From Granulosicoccus sp964449565 (GTDB lineage: Bacteria > Pseudomonadota > Gammaproteobacteria > Granulosicoccales > Granulosicoccaceae), in NCBI GenBank assembly GCA_964449565.1, contig CAYUZB010000067.1, positions 1-20,496 of the forward strand: DNA of 20,496 nt, read 5' to 3'. The translations under genes were made by a program, and so were the position numbers. The first letter of the stretch is position 1. The number at the start of each line of letters is the position of its first letter. Shown here piece by piece: positions 1-9,282 of the stretch. Below the pieces are notes generated by a model. It was not told the origin of the DNA, made no database searches, and saw only the letters and a program-made list of their open reading frames with translations.

Positions 1-100
1 TCAACAGAATAATGACGTTCTTTCTGTTCAGGAATATACCAACGACGCTTAGACAAAAGAGAATGGCACCCAATGTCAGGTAGTGCGATAAAGAGATCAT
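1..100 (-). CDS. nuoK: NADH-quinone oxidoreductase subunit K, 5' part only (cut by window start)
   Basis: Small membrane subunit of the proton-pumping arm of complex I. Only the first 33 codons are in the window. The translation opens MISLSHYLTLGAILF and continues into a hydrophobic first transmembrane helix followed by LNRKNVI, the usual NuoK start (the family is about 100 residues with three helices, so roughly two thirds is missing). The start ATG (98-100) overlaps the nuoJ stop in an ATGA arrangement, which suggests translational coupling. Identification rests on sequence pattern plus position directly after nuoJ. Confidence 0.93.
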   Translation of the reverse strand, partial: MISLSHYLTLGAILFCLSVVGIFLNRKNVIILL

Positions 101-714
101 GATTGCGCCCCACCCTGCTTCTCAGCAGGCATCTCGACAATGCGCAAACGATCGCCCTTTTTGACTTCGACCTGTTCCGCTGGCTTTTGATACTTCGTAT
201 CAGGACGTCGGCGCATGGTCAGCGCAATGGCGGCAACGATGGCAACCAGCAAGATGATGGCAGCAATCTCGAATTGAAACAGATATTCGTCATACAACAG
301 GCGGCCAAGAAATTCCGTGTTGCTGAAATCGGCATCCGCTCTGGCAGGTGCCGGGAAGTTTTCGCTTTGGAAGAAGCGTTGGGTTATCAGGAAGACCATC
401 TCTACAAGCATGATGACACCGACCAATAAACCGACCGGTAGGTATTTGACAAATCCTTCGCGCAACGGAGCGGTGTTGATATCCAGCATCATGACCACGA
501 ACAGGAATAACACCATAACCGCACCGACATACACGAGTACCAATGTGACGGCGAGGAATTCAGCCTCAAGTAACAGCCAGATGCCGGAACAAGTGAAAAA
601 GGTTAAAACCAGAAACATGGCCGCATGCACGGGGTTGGACGCCGTGATAACGCGCACTGCCGCGAACACCATGATGATCGCAAACAGATAAAAGACTACA
701 TGCTCAAAAGTCAC
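97..714 (-). CDS. nuoJ: NADH-quinone oxidoreductase subunit J
   Basis: Membrane subunit of complex I, expected to have five transmembrane helices and to help couple quinone reduction to proton movement. The 205-residue product has hydrophobic segments at about residues 5-22, 30-48, 54-76, 92-110 and 146-166. The conserved third-helix region reads LVLVYVGAVMVLFLFVVMML. The charged C-terminal tail after MRRRPD is cytoplasmic-type and makes the protein a little longer than the 184-residue E. coli version. The start is GTG (712-714), with AGGA about eight bases upstream; no in-frame ATG lies nearby. It is 17 bp downstream of nuoI and overlaps nuoK by 4 bp. Confidence 0.97.
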   Translation of the reverse strand: MTFEHVVFYLFAIIMVFAAVRVITASNPVHAAMFLVLTFFTCSGIWLLLEAEFLAVTLVLVYVGAVMVLFLFVVMMLDINTAPLREGFVKYLPVGLLVGVIMLVEMVFLITQRFFQSENFPAPARADADFSNTEFLGRLLYDEYLFQFEIAAIILLVAIVAAIALTMRRRPDTKYQKPAEQVEVKKGDRLRIVEMPAEKQGGAQS

Positions 715-731
715 TGGGGCGGTCCTGTAGG

Positions 732-1223
732 TTAGCGAAAGGCAGCATCAGCAGCGCGATCGGCTGCGATCTCGGCTTCGTATTTGTCGCCAATCGCCAG
801 GAGCTTGTCCTTGGTCATGATCTGTTCACCTCGATTTTCAAAGTGGTACTCGAAGATGCGCGTTTCCACAATTGAATCGACCGGACAGGCTTCTTCACAG
901 AAACCGCAGAAGATGCATTTGAACAGATCGATGTCGTAGCGTGTCGTGCGACGTGTCCCGTCATCGCGTTGTTCAGAGTCGATGGTTATTGCCAATGCCG
1001 GGCATACCGCTTCACAGAGTTTGCAGGCAATGCAGCGTTCTTCACCGTTCGGATAACGACGCAAGGCGTGCAGGCCACGGAATCGATGTGATTGAGGCGT
1101 CTTCTCCTCGGGGTATTGCACGGTAATGTTGCCAGACACAAAATACTTGCCGGTCAGGCTCATACCTTTGAGCAGCTCCCACAACGTGAAGCTCTTTATA
1201 TATTTGGATATTTGACCTGTCAT
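732..1223 (-). CDS. nuoI: NADH-quinone oxidoreductase subunit I (two 4Fe-4S clusters)
   Basis: Peripheral-arm subunit of complex I that carries clusters N6a and N6b and passes electrons from NuoG towards NuoB. The 163-residue protein has two complete ferredoxin motifs: C64, C67, C70 and C74 (CIACKLCEAVCP), and C103, C106, C109 and C113 (CIFCGFCEEACP). The N-terminal 30 residues are the amphipathic, membrane-apposed helix typical of the family (TLWELLKGMSLTGKYF). Length is normal. The ATG overlaps the nuoH stop by 4 bp (1220-1223). Confidence 0.98.
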   Translation of the reverse strand: MTGQISKYIKSFTLWELLKGMSLTGKYFVSGNITVQYPEEKTPQSHRFRGLHALRRYPNGEERCIACKLCEAVCPALAITIDSEQRDDGTRRTTRYDIDLFKCIFCGFCEEACPVDSIVETRIFEYHFENRGEQIMTKDKLLAIGDKYEAEIAADRAADAAFR

Positions 1224-2230
1224 TGTCTTACACCACTGAACCAGAGGCCCCAGTCAAAGTAAATCGCAAAACCGACCACCGCAATCCAGATGATGGTTAT
1301 CGGTATGAATATCTTCCAGCCTAGGCGCATGATCTGGTCATAGCGGTAACGCGGGAACGTCGCGCGTAACCACAGAAACAGAAACAGCATGGCCACTGTC
1401 TTGATCAGAAACCAGTGAATACCATCACCAACACCGTCGATCGGTGACAACCACCCGCCGAGGAACATGACAGCTGCAAGCGCAGCAATCATGATCATGT
1501 TGGCGTATTCGGCGAGGAAGAACAGCGCGAAAGCCATACCCGAGTAATCGACATGGAAACCAGCGACGATTTCCGATTCTCCTTCAGCTACATCAAACGG
1601 TGCGCGGTTGGTTTCCGCCACACCCGAGATGAAGTAGACGATCGCGAGTGGAAACAAGGGAAAGAGATACCAGTTGAAGAAGCCGCCTGATTGCGCGCGT
1701 ACGATATCGCCAAGATTCAAACTGCCTGCCATCATCAACACACCAATCAAGGCAAAGCCCATCGCGATTTCGTAAGCAACGATCTGCGCAGCTGAACGCA
1801 TGGCACCGAGAAAGGCGTACTTCGAGTTCGATGCCCAGCCTGCGATGATGACGCCATAGACACCGATTGATGTCATGGCAAGTACATACAAAAGCCCCGC
1901 ATTGACATCGGCAAGCACCCAACCATCGGCAAATGGCATAACAGCCCAGGCCGCTAAGGCCGGTGCCAGTGAAAGTACCGGCGCGGACAGAAACAGAAAA
2001 CGCGATGCATTGGTCGGGACAATGACTTCCTTGCACAACAGTTTGAAGACATCAGCGAACGGTTGACCAAGGCCCCGGAAACCGACTCGGTTTGGCCCTA
2101 CACGTACTTGCATGGAACCAATGACCTTACGTTCCGCGAGCGTCAGATACGCTACACAGAGAATCAATGGGACGAGGACCACTACGATCTTGAGCAGCGT
2201 GACGATCGTCAGGAGGATTGCATCGATCAT
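1220..2230 (-). CDS. nuoH: NADH-quinone oxidoreductase subunit H
   Basis: Membrane subunit of complex I that forms the quinone-entry chamber with NuoB and NuoD. The 336-residue sequence is strongly hydrophobic with about eight helices. It contains the family signatures ERKVIGSMQVRVGPNRVG (about residues 33-50) and the acidic loop FDVAEGESEIVAGFHVDYSG, whose glutamates line the quinone/proton pathway in solved structures. The C-terminal RATFPRYRYDQIMRLGWK is also diagnostic. Start ATG (2228-2230) overlaps the nuoG stop by 4 bp, and the 3' end overlaps nuoI by 4 bp. Length matches the family. Confidence 0.98.
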   Translation of the reverse strand: MIDAILLTIVTLLKIVVVLVPLILCVAYLTLAERKVIGSMQVRVGPNRVGFRGLGQPFADVFKLLCKEVIVPTNASRFLFLSAPVLSLAPALAAWAVMPFADGWVLADVNAGLLYVLAMTSIGVYGVIIAGWASNSKYAFLGAMRSAAQIVAYEIAMGFALIGVLMMAGSLNLGDIVRAQSGGFFNWYLFPLFPLAIVYFISGVAETNRAPFDVAEGESEIVAGFHVDYSGMAFALFFLAEYANMIMIAALAAVMFLGGWLSPIDGVGDGIHWFLIKTVAMLFLFLWLRATFPRYRYDQIMRLGWKIFIPITIIWIAVVGFAIYFDWGLWFSGVRQ

Positions 2231-4596
2231 GCTTTACTTACCTCGATCGGACCAAAGGTGGTGCCAAGTTCACTGGTTTCTGCCAATCCAGATGGCACCC
2301 AAACGCAACCTTCAGGAATGTTGTCATCGGCGCGGGCTGTCAAACTCACACTACTGCCATTTTGTTTTATGGCGACGGTGTCACCGTCCGAGACATTGAG
2401 CTTGGCCAGTTCGCTGACGGCCATCGAAGCAAACGCTTGCTTGCCATCCAATGATTTCTGTAACGGTTGTGAGCGGCGCACAAGCGGGTCGGTCGCATAA
2501 ATCGGCGTTTCGCCAGCGCGCATCAATGATGCCTCGTCGCGTGCCGTGAAGCTTGGCACGGAATCAAACGTTGTTATATTGCCAAGTTCAACGTTGGCAC
2601 ACATCGACTGCAGTTCACGCGTAATACTCTCCGGGCTGTCGTACTCGAAACCACTGAGTTCGAGTTCCTCGGCAAGCACTCGCATAACCTTCCAGGCCGG
2701 TCGCGCATCACCAGGAGGGGCAATGACGCCTTTGGCGGTTTGCCAGGTACCCGCAGCATTGACGTAGGTACCGTAGCTTTCCGTGAAGGTTGCCATCGGC
2801 AGAACCACATCGGCATGCGCGGCAAGACCGGGAGATAGATAGGCGCTGATTGCCACCACACCACTCGCCGCTTGCAAGGATTTAATGGCTTCCGAAGGAT
2901 TCGCTGCGTCGTATTCGAGTTCAGCACCCACCAACAAGTACCGATCCATACCCGACGCGAGCATTTCCCCAGCATTCTTGCCAGTACGCTGTGCAGCTTG
3001 TCCGCCAGGCAAACGATGCGGTGTGACGCCGGCAAGCCAGGCACCCGCCGTGTTTGCTCGCTCGGGCAACATCGACAGTGTTGCACCTGTAGCTTCAGCA
3101 AGACGGGCAGCAAGGAATTGTAATTGCGCATAGTTCGGATGATGCACGGCGATGTTACCAAGCAAGACAGCTGAACGTTCGCCTGACTTTAAGGCATCGG
3201 CAATACGTTGGTGGCGTTCATCACAGGTGGTTTCCGGCACATCCTTCATGGCCGAGATATCCGCACCGGCAGCTTTGGCCACACAAACCAACTCTGCGGC
3301 CATTGCATCAAAGCGTGTAGCAATGATTTCTGCCGCATCAAAATGCAAGGGGAAGTGACGCGGATTGATAAAATTGATGCTGGCCCCTTTCAAGGCAGAC
3401 TTACGCAAACGCAGCGCCGCGATCGGTTGATCCTTACGAATGTTAGAACCCACCAACAACGCTGCATCAAGCGTTTCGAGATCGGCGAGCTGCATACCCA
3501 ACCACGGCATGACAGGCGCTGCATCCTGCGCGCTGAAATCGGTCTGGCCAAGACGATGATCAATATTTGACGAGCCCAAGGCACGGCCGAATTTTTGCGT
3601 CAGAAAAAGTTCTTCGAGTGTGATGGTTGCCGAAGCAAGAACACCCAGGCTTTCACCACTATCCTTGAGTGCGCGACCCGCTGCGAGCAAGGCACTGGAC
3701 CAATCACAGGCTTGCAGCTCCCCATCAACCCGCATCATGGGTGTCGTCAGACGATCTTCATTATGCAGCCCTTGATAACTGAAACGGTCGCGGTCAGCAA
3801 TCCAGACTTCATTGATCGCTTCATTGTCTCGCGGAATAACCCGATTGACCTTGTTGCCATCGACATGGACGAACACATTGGAGCCGACTGAATCGTGCGG
3901 CGATACCGATGGCTTTTGTTGCAGCTCCCAGGAACGGGCCGAGTAACGTGACGGCCGCGCGGTCAACGCACCTACCGGGCAGATATCAATAACATTGCCT
4001 GAGACTTCAGAGACAACGGATTTTTCAATATAAGTACCGATACGGACATTCTCGCCTCGGCCGGTGGCACCCAGTTCTCGTATACCAGCAATTTCTTCAC
4101 CGAAACGAACACAGCGGGTGCAGTGAATACAGCGTGTCATCTCGGTCGCAATCAAGGGACCGATATATTTGTCAAAGACCACCCGCTTGCCTTCGGTATA
4201 TTGCGAAGCGCCGTTGCCATAACCCATGGCCACATCCTGCAATTCGCATTCACCACCCTGATCACAGATCGGGCAGTCAAGGGGATGATTGATGAGCAGA
4301 AATTCCATCGTGCCTTTTTGCGCATCTCGCGCAAGCTTGGACGCTGTGCGCACGACCATGTCCGGCATGACAGGCGTTGCGCAAGCCGGCAGTGGCTTAG
4401 GCGCTTTTTCCACTTCCACCAGACACATACGGCAGTTGGCAGCCACTGACAATTTCTTGTGGTAACAGAAGCGCGGCACGTCGATACCATTGGCATCAGT
4501 TACCTCGATCAGCATCTGACCTTTTTTTGCGGAGACGGCTTTGCCATCTACCGTAATCTGAATCGTGTCGTCGTCACTCATGCCTTTATTGCTCAT
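2227..4596 (-). CDS. nuoG: NADH-quinone oxidoreductase subunit G (Fe-S, molybdopterin-oxidoreductase fold)
   Basis: Large Fe-S subunit of complex I. From the ATG at 4596 the N-terminal domain carries a 2Fe-2S site (C44, C55, C58, C72), the His-Cys3 4Fe-4S site (H104, C108, C111, C117) and a second 4Fe-4S site (C156, C159, C162, C206). The rest is the inactive molybdopterin-oxidoreductase-like domain, which holds no cofactor in complex I. I do not see the extra N7-type Cys motif found in E. coli NuoG. At 789 residues it is shorter than E. coli's (about 908) but normal for many proteobacteria. A second in-frame ATG five codons on (4581) begins MSDDDTIQ and is an alternative start; neither has a strong ribosome-binding site. 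Confidence 0.97.
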   Translation of the reverse strand: MSNKGMSDDDTIQITVDGKAVSAKKGQMLIEVTDANGIDVPRFCYHKKLSVAANCRMCLVEVEKAPKPLPACATPVMPDMVVRTASKLARDAQKGTMEFLLINHPLDCPICDQGGECELQDVAMGYGNGASQYTEGKRVVFDKYIGPLIATEMTRCIHCTRCVRFGEEIAGIRELGATGRGENVRIGTYIEKSVVSEVSGNVIDICPVGALTARPSRYSARSWELQQKPSVSPHDSVGSNVFVHVDGNKVNRVIPRDNEAINEVWIADRDRFSYQGLHNEDRLTTPMMRVDGELQACDWSSALLAAGRALKDSGESLGVLASATITLEELFLTQKFGRALGSSNIDHRLGQTDFSAQDAAPVMPWLGMQLADLETLDAALLVGSNIRKDQPIAALRLRKSALKGASINFINPRHFPLHFDAAEIIATRFDAMAAELVCVAKAAGADISAMKDVPETTCDERHQRIADALKSGERSAVLLGNIAVHHPNYAQLQFLAARLAEATGATLSMLPERANTAGAWLAGVTPHRLPGGQAAQRTGKNAGEMLASGMDRYLLVGAELEYDAANPSEAIKSLQAASGVVAISAYLSPGLAAHADVVLPMATFTESYGTYVNAAGTWQTAKGVIAPPGDARPAWKVMRVLAEELELSGFEYDSPESITRELQSMCANVELGNITTFDSVPSFTARDEASLMRAGETPIYATDPLVRRSQPLQKSLDGKQAFASMAVSELAKLNVSDGDTVAIKQNGSSVSLTARADDNIPEGCVWVPSGLAETSELGTTFGPIEVSKA

Positions 4597-4610
4597 CCGG
4601 GCAGCCCGAC

Positions 4611-5915
4611 CTAGGCGGCCCGACCGGTGTGTTCTTTCACGAGGCTGCGCCCGTGCTCAATGTAATACTCGAATTCGTGTCGATAGTGTTTGACAAAACT
4701 CTGCACCGGCATCGCCGCCGCATCGCCCAGGGCACAGATGGTGCGACCAGCGATCTTGCCGGCGACATCTTCGAGCTTGGCGACATCTTCCGGCATACCT
4801 TTGCCTTCAACGATACGTGTCAACATGCGATACAACCAGCCAGTGCCTTCACGGCAAGGTGTACATTGGCCACAGCTTTCTGAAAAGTAGAAACGCGATA
4901 TACGTCGTAAGGCTTGCACCATGTCGGTAGTTTCGTTCATGACGATGACAGCACCTGAGCCGAGCATGGACCCTGCATTCTTGGCAATCGAGTCGTAATC
5001 CATATTGGTATTCATCATGATGTCGCCTGGGACGACGGGTACTGATGAGCCACCGGGGATAACCGCTTTCAACGGGATGCCGTCTTTCATACCGCCAGAG
5101 AGCTCCAGCAATTCGGCAAACGGTGTACCGAGATTGATTTCAAAGTTACCCGGAGCTGCGACATGACCGGATACCGAAAAACATTTCTGACCGCCGGCAT
5201 TCTCGATGCCCATGGACTGAAACCAGTCAGCGCCGTTGCGAATGATGGCCGGAACAGATGCAACCGATTCAGTGTTGTTGATTGTGGTGGGTTTACCGTA
5301 CAAACCGAAATTAGCCGGGAATGGCGGCTTGAATCGTGGTTGACCTTTCTTGCCTTCAAGAGATTCAAGCAAGGCAGTTTCTTCGCCACAAATATAAGCG
5401 CCAGCACCGAGAGTGCCGATGACATCAATGCTGATACCACTACCTTTAATATTATCCCCTGCCCAACCATTGTCATAGGCAGCTTTTAATGCATCCATGA
5501 AACGTTTATAGACTTCATCCATGAATTCACCGCGCATGTAGTTGTAACCTGCATTGGCCCGGATGGCGTAACAACCGATCAGCATGCCTTCAACCAGGGC
5601 ATGTGGATTGAATCGAATCAGATCGCGATCCTTGCAAGTACCCGGCTCTGATTCATCTGAATTAACGACAAAATAACTTTGTGGGCTGTCCTTCGGCATG
5701 AAGCTCCACTTCAGACCGGTCGGAAAACCAGCGCCGCCACGACCGCGCAAACCTGAATCCTTGACGATCTGTACGACATCTTCGGGCGTCAGTTTTTCAT
5801 CGATTATCTTTTGCCAGGACTTGTAACCACCGATCTTCAGATAGTTTTCATAAGTCCATGGTTCATCAAACTGCAAGGTGCTGTAACACACCTGGTTCAT
5901 TGGCTTGTCTGTCAT
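4611..5915 (-). CDS. nuoF: NADH-quinone oxidoreductase subunit F (NADH and FMN binding)
   Basis: Catalytic entry point of complex I: binds NADH and FMN and holds cluster N3. The FMN/NADH glycine-rich loop GLRGRGGAGFPTGLKW lies at about residues 55-70. The 4Fe-4S ligands are C348, C351 and C354 (ESCGQCTPCREG) with C394 (TICALGDAA). I place the start at ATG 5913-5915, giving 434 residues, because GGAG lies about eight bases upstream and because the frame extended to 5948 would add 11 residues (MTPFWILWSSA) that overlap nuoE and do not look like family sequence. The gap to the nuoE stop is 4 bp, and to nuoG 14 bp. Confidence 0.97.
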   Translation of the reverse strand: MTDKPMNQVCYSTLQFDEPWTYENYLKIGGYKSWQKIIDEKLTPEDVVQIVKDSGLRGRGGAGFPTGLKWSFMPKDSPQSYFVVNSDESEPGTCKDRDLIRFNPHALVEGMLIGCYAIRANAGYNYMRGEFMDEVYKRFMDALKAAYDNGWAGDNIKGSGISIDVIGTLGAGAYICGEETALLESLEGKKGQPRFKPPFPANFGLYGKPTTINNTESVASVPAIIRNGADWFQSMGIENAGGQKCFSVSGHVAAPGNFEINLGTPFAELLELSGGMKDGIPLKAVIPGGSSVPVVPGDIMMNTNMDYDSIAKNAGSMLGSGAVIVMNETTDMVQALRRISRFYFSESCGQCTPCREGTGWLYRMLTRIVEGKGMPEDVAKLEDVAGKIAGRTICALGDAAAMPVQSFVKHYRHEFEYYIEHGRSLVKEHTGRAA

Positions 5916-5919
5916 GGCG

Positions 5920-6441
5920 CTACTCCAGAGTATCCAGAATGGCGTCAACCTTTTCAGGCGTCAGTCCGGTGTGATAGACGTGGTTGACTTGCATCATTGG
6001 CCCACCCGCGCAAGCCGCCAGGCATTCCTCTTCGACCTTGAGGAAAATACGTCCGTCGTCTGTTGATTCCCCAAGTTTGATTCCAAGCTTGCTCTCAACG
6101 TGATCGACGATACGATCCGAACCCATCAACATGCAACTGATGTTGGTGCAAATGGCAACACAGTGACGACCAACCGGCTGCGTTTCAAACATGGAATAAA
6201 AACTGGCCACTTCATAGACGGCGATCGGCGCCATCTCGAGCTTGGCAGCAACCGCATCCATCAACTCGGTCGATAACCAACCCTGATTCTGATGTTGGGC
6301 GATGCTCAATGCCGCCAGTACCGCTGACTGCTTCTGATCATCCGGGAAGCGTGAAAGCCACTCATCGATCTCATGTAAGGAATGCTCGGACAGCACCGAC
6401 TCAGGCGCTGGCAAGGTCACATCTGCAGGTAAGGTACTCAT
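5920..6441 (-). CDS. nuoE: NADH-quinone oxidoreductase subunit E (2Fe-2S thioredoxin-like)
   Basis: Complex I subunit with the N1a 2Fe-2S cluster in a thioredoxin-like fold; it partners NuoF. The probable ligands are C98 and C103 (CTNISC) and C140 and C144 (CLAAC), with the usual spacing. The sequence YEVASFYSMF before the first pair is a family signature. The product is 173 residues, normal length. The start ATG overlaps the nuoD stop in an ATGA arrangement (6438-6441). Confidence 0.97.
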   Translation of the reverse strand: MSTLPADVTLPAPESVLSEHSLHEIDEWLSRFPDDQKQSAVLAALSIAQHQNQGWLSTELMDAVAAKLEMAPIAVYEVASFYSMFETQPVGRHCVAICTNISCMLMGSDRIVDHVESKLGIKLGESTDDGRIFLKVEEECLAACAGGPMMQVNHVYHTGLTPEKVDAILDTLE

Positions 6442-7691
6442 CGATCAATCTCGCCAAAAACGATGTCCTGCGTGCCAATCAAGGCCACAACATCGGAGAG
6501 CATATGTCCACGGGCCATCTCATCCAACGCCGCCAGATGCGGAAATCCAGGAGCCCGAACTTTCAGTCGGTAAGGTTTGTTGGCGCCATCTGATACCAGA
6601 AAACAACCGAACTCGCCCTTGGGATGTTCAACAGCGGCATAAGCTTCACCCTCCGGCAAGCAGAAACCTTCGGTAAATAATTTGAAGTGATGAATCAAGG
6701 ATTCCATATCCCCTTTCATCTCACCGCGTTTTGGAGGAGCGACCTTGTGATCTTCGGTCAATATCGGACCGGGGTTATTGCGCAACCACTCAACACACTG
6801 GCTGATAATTCGGTTCGACTGACGCATTTCCTCAACCCGAACAAGATAACGATCGTAGCTGTCACCGTTAGTGCCAACCGGAATATCGAAATCGACCTTG
6901 TCGTAAACTTCGTACGCTTGCTTCTTGCGCAGATCCCATTCAAAACCCGAACCTCGAATCATCGGACCGGTGAAACCGAGCTGCAAGGCGCGCTCTGGTG
7001 TCACGACACCGATACCAACTGTGCGCTGCTTCCAGATGCGATTGTCCGTCAGCAAGGTTTCATATTCATCGACGCATTTTGGAAAGCGTTTAGTGAAATC
7101 CTCGATGAAATCGAGCAAGGAACCCTGGCGGTTTGCATTGAGTTTGGATGCGGCAGATTTACTGGTGAATTTTGATGATTCGTATTGCGGCATGCGATCA
7201 GGCAAGTCACGCGCAACACCGCCCGGACGATAGTAGGTTGCATGTAAACGAGCACCGGATACGGCCTCGTAACAGTCCATCAAATCTTCGCGTTCGCGGA
7301 AACAGTAGAGGAACACAGACATCGCACCGATATCCAGCCCGTGAGCACCGAGCCACATCAGGTGATTCAGAATGCGCGTAATTTCGTCGAACATGACGCG
7401 GATGTATTGCGCACGCTCTGGCACTTCAACACCGAGTAATTTCTCGATGGCCATGACATAGCCGTGTTCGTTACACATCATCGAGACATAGTCGAGACGG
7501 TCCATGTAACCGATGGTCTGGTTATACGGTTTGGACTCGGCAAGCTTTTCGGTGCCACGGTGCAGCAAACCGATATGCGGGTCAGCCCGTTCAACGACTT
7601 CCCCGTCCATCTCCAGAACGAGTCGCAGAACACCGTGCGCCGCAGGATGCTGCGGACCGAAGTTCAGTGTGTAGTTACGTATCTCAGGCAT
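6438..7691 (-). CDS. nuoD: NADH-quinone oxidoreductase subunit D (49 kDa-type, quinone site)
   Basis: Complex I subunit that builds the ubiquinone head-group pocket with NuoB, related to the large subunit of NiFe hydrogenases. From the chosen ATG (7689-7691) the protein is 417 residues starting MPEIRNYTLNFGPQHPAAHG. H19 and Y68 have the same spacing as the quinone-binding His38/Tyr87 pair described in Thermus. DPHIGLLHRGTEKL (residues 38-50) is also typical. The frame stays open to 7712, but the extra MLPRTRT lies inside nuoC and is not family-like; AGGA sits close upstream of 7691. The gene is separate from nuoC, unlike the fused nuoCD of E. coli, and overlaps it by 8 bp. Confidence 0.97.
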   Translation of the reverse strand: MPEIRNYTLNFGPQHPAAHGVLRLVLEMDGEVVERADPHIGLLHRGTEKLAESKPYNQTIGYMDRLDYVSMMCNEHGYVMAIEKLLGVEVPERAQYIRVMFDEITRILNHLMWLGAHGLDIGAMSVFLYCFREREDLMDCYEAVSGARLHATYYRPGGVARDLPDRMPQYESSKFTSKSAASKLNANRQGSLLDFIEDFTKRFPKCVDEYETLLTDNRIWKQRTVGIGVVTPERALQLGFTGPMIRGSGFEWDLRKKQAYEVYDKVDFDIPVGTNGDSYDRYLVRVEEMRQSNRIISQCVEWLRNNPGPILTEDHKVAPPKRGEMKGDMESLIHHFKLFTEGFCLPEGEAYAAVEHPKGEFGCFLVSDGANKPYRLKVRAPGFPHLAALDEMARGHMLSDVVALIGTQDIVFGEIDR

Positions 7692-8400
7692 CGTCCTGGT
7701 CCGGGGTAGCACCCTCTACGTAGCGGGCGTCGTCACGTATGACTCGTGGTACCAATACCCGCGGTTCGATACTGACGGGCTCATAAACAACTCGTTGCTT
7801 GACAGGGTCGTAACGCATTTCGACATTACCGATCAATGGAAAATCCTTGCGGAAAGGATGACCGGTAAATCCGTAGTCCGTCAGGATGCGTCGCAGATCC
7901 TTGTGGCCATCGAACAAGATGCCAAACAGATCAAACGCTTCACGTTCGTACCAATCGGCGTTGTTCCAGATCGGAGTCAAAGAAGGAACAACCGGCATAT
8001 CATCATCTGCTGCGGCACAACGAAGTCGCAGGCGCACATTGTGATCCATGGAAAGCAGATGGGACGACACGACAAATCGCGGCTTGCCGGTATCTGGCAA
8101 ATCAATACCGGTGTCAAAGGTCAGCGAGCCGACAGAACTTGAATCTACGGCGCGGCTAAAGCTTGCCATGCCTTCGGTATCGGTTGACCACTCACCGACG
8201 CCAAAGGTTGCATAGTCAACTCCGCACAAATCACTGAGCTGCGTAAAGCGCAGGGACTCATCATCGTGCAGTTTTCTCGCAACCGTCAGCAGCTCCTCTG
8301 GCGCTACATCCATGACGATGAGATCGACTGACTCGGCAATGCTGGCATTGTCGGGAAAGGCTTGTCGCAAGGACGCCAACATGGAATCGATTCTTGACAT
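7684..8400 (-). CDS. nuoC: NADH-quinone oxidoreductase subunit C (30 kDa-type)
   Basis: Peripheral-arm structural subunit of complex I. From ATG 8398-8400 the product is 238 residues. The diagnostic block at about residues 151-190 reads YEREAFDLFGILFDGH then DLRRILTDYGF and GHPFRKDFPL. The reading frame continues upstream to 8670, but that 90-residue extension lies over nuoB in another frame, is rich in Arg and Cys, and resembles nothing in the family, so I trimmed it. MSRIDSMLASLRQAFP is a normal NuoC start. It lies 4 bp after the nuoB stop and overlaps nuoD by 8 bp. Confidence 0.96.
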   Translation of the reverse strand: MSRIDSMLASLRQAFPDNASIAESVDLIVMDVAPEELLTVARKLHDDESLRFTQLSDLCGVDYATFGVGEWSTDTEGMASFSRAVDSSSVGSLTFDTGIDLPDTGKPRFVVSSHLLSMDHNVRLRLRCAAADDDMPVVPSLTPIWNNADWYEREAFDLFGILFDGHKDLRRILTDYGFTGHPFRKDFPLIGNVEMRYDPVKQRVVYEPVSIEPRVLVPRVIRDDARYVEGATPDQDDA

Positions 8401-8404
8401 GAAC

Positions 8405-8881
8405 CTACCGCGCAATCGTGTTGGTGGTACGGATTTTCTTCTGCAATTGCAGAATGCCGTACAACAGTGCCTCAGCCGTCGGCGGGCACCCGGGAACATA
8501 GACATCGACCGGGACAATACGATCGCAACCCCGGACCACTGCATAGGAATAGTGGTAATAGCCACCACCGTTGGCACAGGAACCCATCGAGATGACCCAT
8601 TTGGGATCGGGCATCTGATCGTAGACTTTGCGCAGTGCTGGCGCCATCTTGTTAACCAGCGTACCCGCAACGATCATCACATCGGACTGGCGCGGGCTCG
8701 GACGAAAAATAATGCCGAATCGATCGAGATCATAGCGAGCGGCTCCCGCGTGCATCATCTCGACAGCGCAGCAGGCGAGACCAAAAGTCATTGGCCACAT
8801 CGAACCGGTACGCGCCCAGTTGATCAGCTTGTCGGCCGAAGTGGTGACAAAACCCTCTTCCAGAACACCTTCTATACCCAT
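8405..8881 (-). CDS. nuoB: NADH-quinone oxidoreductase subunit B (cluster N2)
   Basis: Subunit carrying the terminal 4Fe-4S cluster N2, which reduces quinone. The ligands are the adjacent pair C37-C38 (GLACCAVEM), C102 (SMGSCANGGG) and C132 (YVPGCPPTAEALL), all present. From ATG 8879-8881 the product is 158 residues, normal length, opening MGIEGVLEEGFVTTSADKLI. The frame extends to 9034, but the additional 51 residues overlap nuoA and are not family sequence. A GGGA-type ribosome-binding site precedes the chosen start. It begins 4 bp after the nuoA stop. Confidence 0.98.
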   Translation of the reverse strand: MGIEGVLEEGFVTTSADKLINWARTGSMWPMTFGLACCAVEMMHAGAARYDLDRFGIIFRPSPRQSDVMIVAGTLVNKMAPALRKVYDQMPDPKWVISMGSCANGGGYYHYSYAVVRGCDRIVPVDVYVPGCPPTAEALLYGILQLQKKIRTTNTIAR

Positions 8882-8885
8882 CTTG

Positions 8886-9242
8886 CTATTCCCACTCGAG
8901 CGCGCCCTTTTTCCACTCGTAGATAAAACCGATAACCAGAATAAACAGAAAAATTCCCATGGCAGCAAAGGCTGCACCGGAAATCGAATCCAGAACCACA
9001 GCCCACGGTACGAGGAAGGCAATTTCCAAATCAAAAATAATAAACAGGATTGCGACGAGGTAGTACCGCACGTCGAATTTCATGCGCGCATCTTCAAAGG
9101 CTTCGAAGCCGCATTCGTAGGGTGAATTTTTGTCGGCACTCGGATTGGACGGACCGATGAGGCGGCCGGCGGTCAGCAGCCCGACGCCGAGACCCAGGCC
9201 GATAAGAATAAACAGCAGCACTGGGAAATAATTTGCTAACAC
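8886..9242 (-). CDS. nuoA: NADH-quinone oxidoreductase subunit A
   Basis: First gene of the complex I operon; a membrane subunit of 118 residues with three hydrophobic segments (about residues 5-28, 58-80 and 85-108). The conserved blocks SPYECGFEAFEDARMKFDVRYYLVAI and FDLEIAFLVPWA are present in pattern; they form the first cytoplasmic loop and second helix. The start codon is GTG (9240-9242), preceded by a good GGGAGG ribosome-binding site six bases away. Upstream lie a small hairpin and tRNA-Leu, so nuo transcripts may start before or within the tRNA region. Confidence 0.97.
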   Translation of the reverse strand: MLANYFPVLLFILIGLGLGVGLLTAGRLIGPSNPSADKNSPYECGFEAFEDARMKFDVRYYLVAILFIIFDLEIAFLVPWAVVLDSISGAAFAAMGIFLFILVIGFIYEWKKGALEWE

Positions 9243-9282
9243 GTACGCCTCCCGCTTTTGGCTCAGACCATGGCTTATGCCA

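Noticed and set aside
1593..2036. 147-codon minus-strand frame rich in Cys and Arg
   Set aside because: Lies wholly inside nuoH in another frame; composition is that of an out-of-frame shadow.
8401..8670. 90-residue N-terminal extension of nuoC, as if fused to something
   Set aside because: The extension reads nuoB DNA out of frame; MSRIDSML at 8400 is a normal NuoC start right after the nuoB stop.
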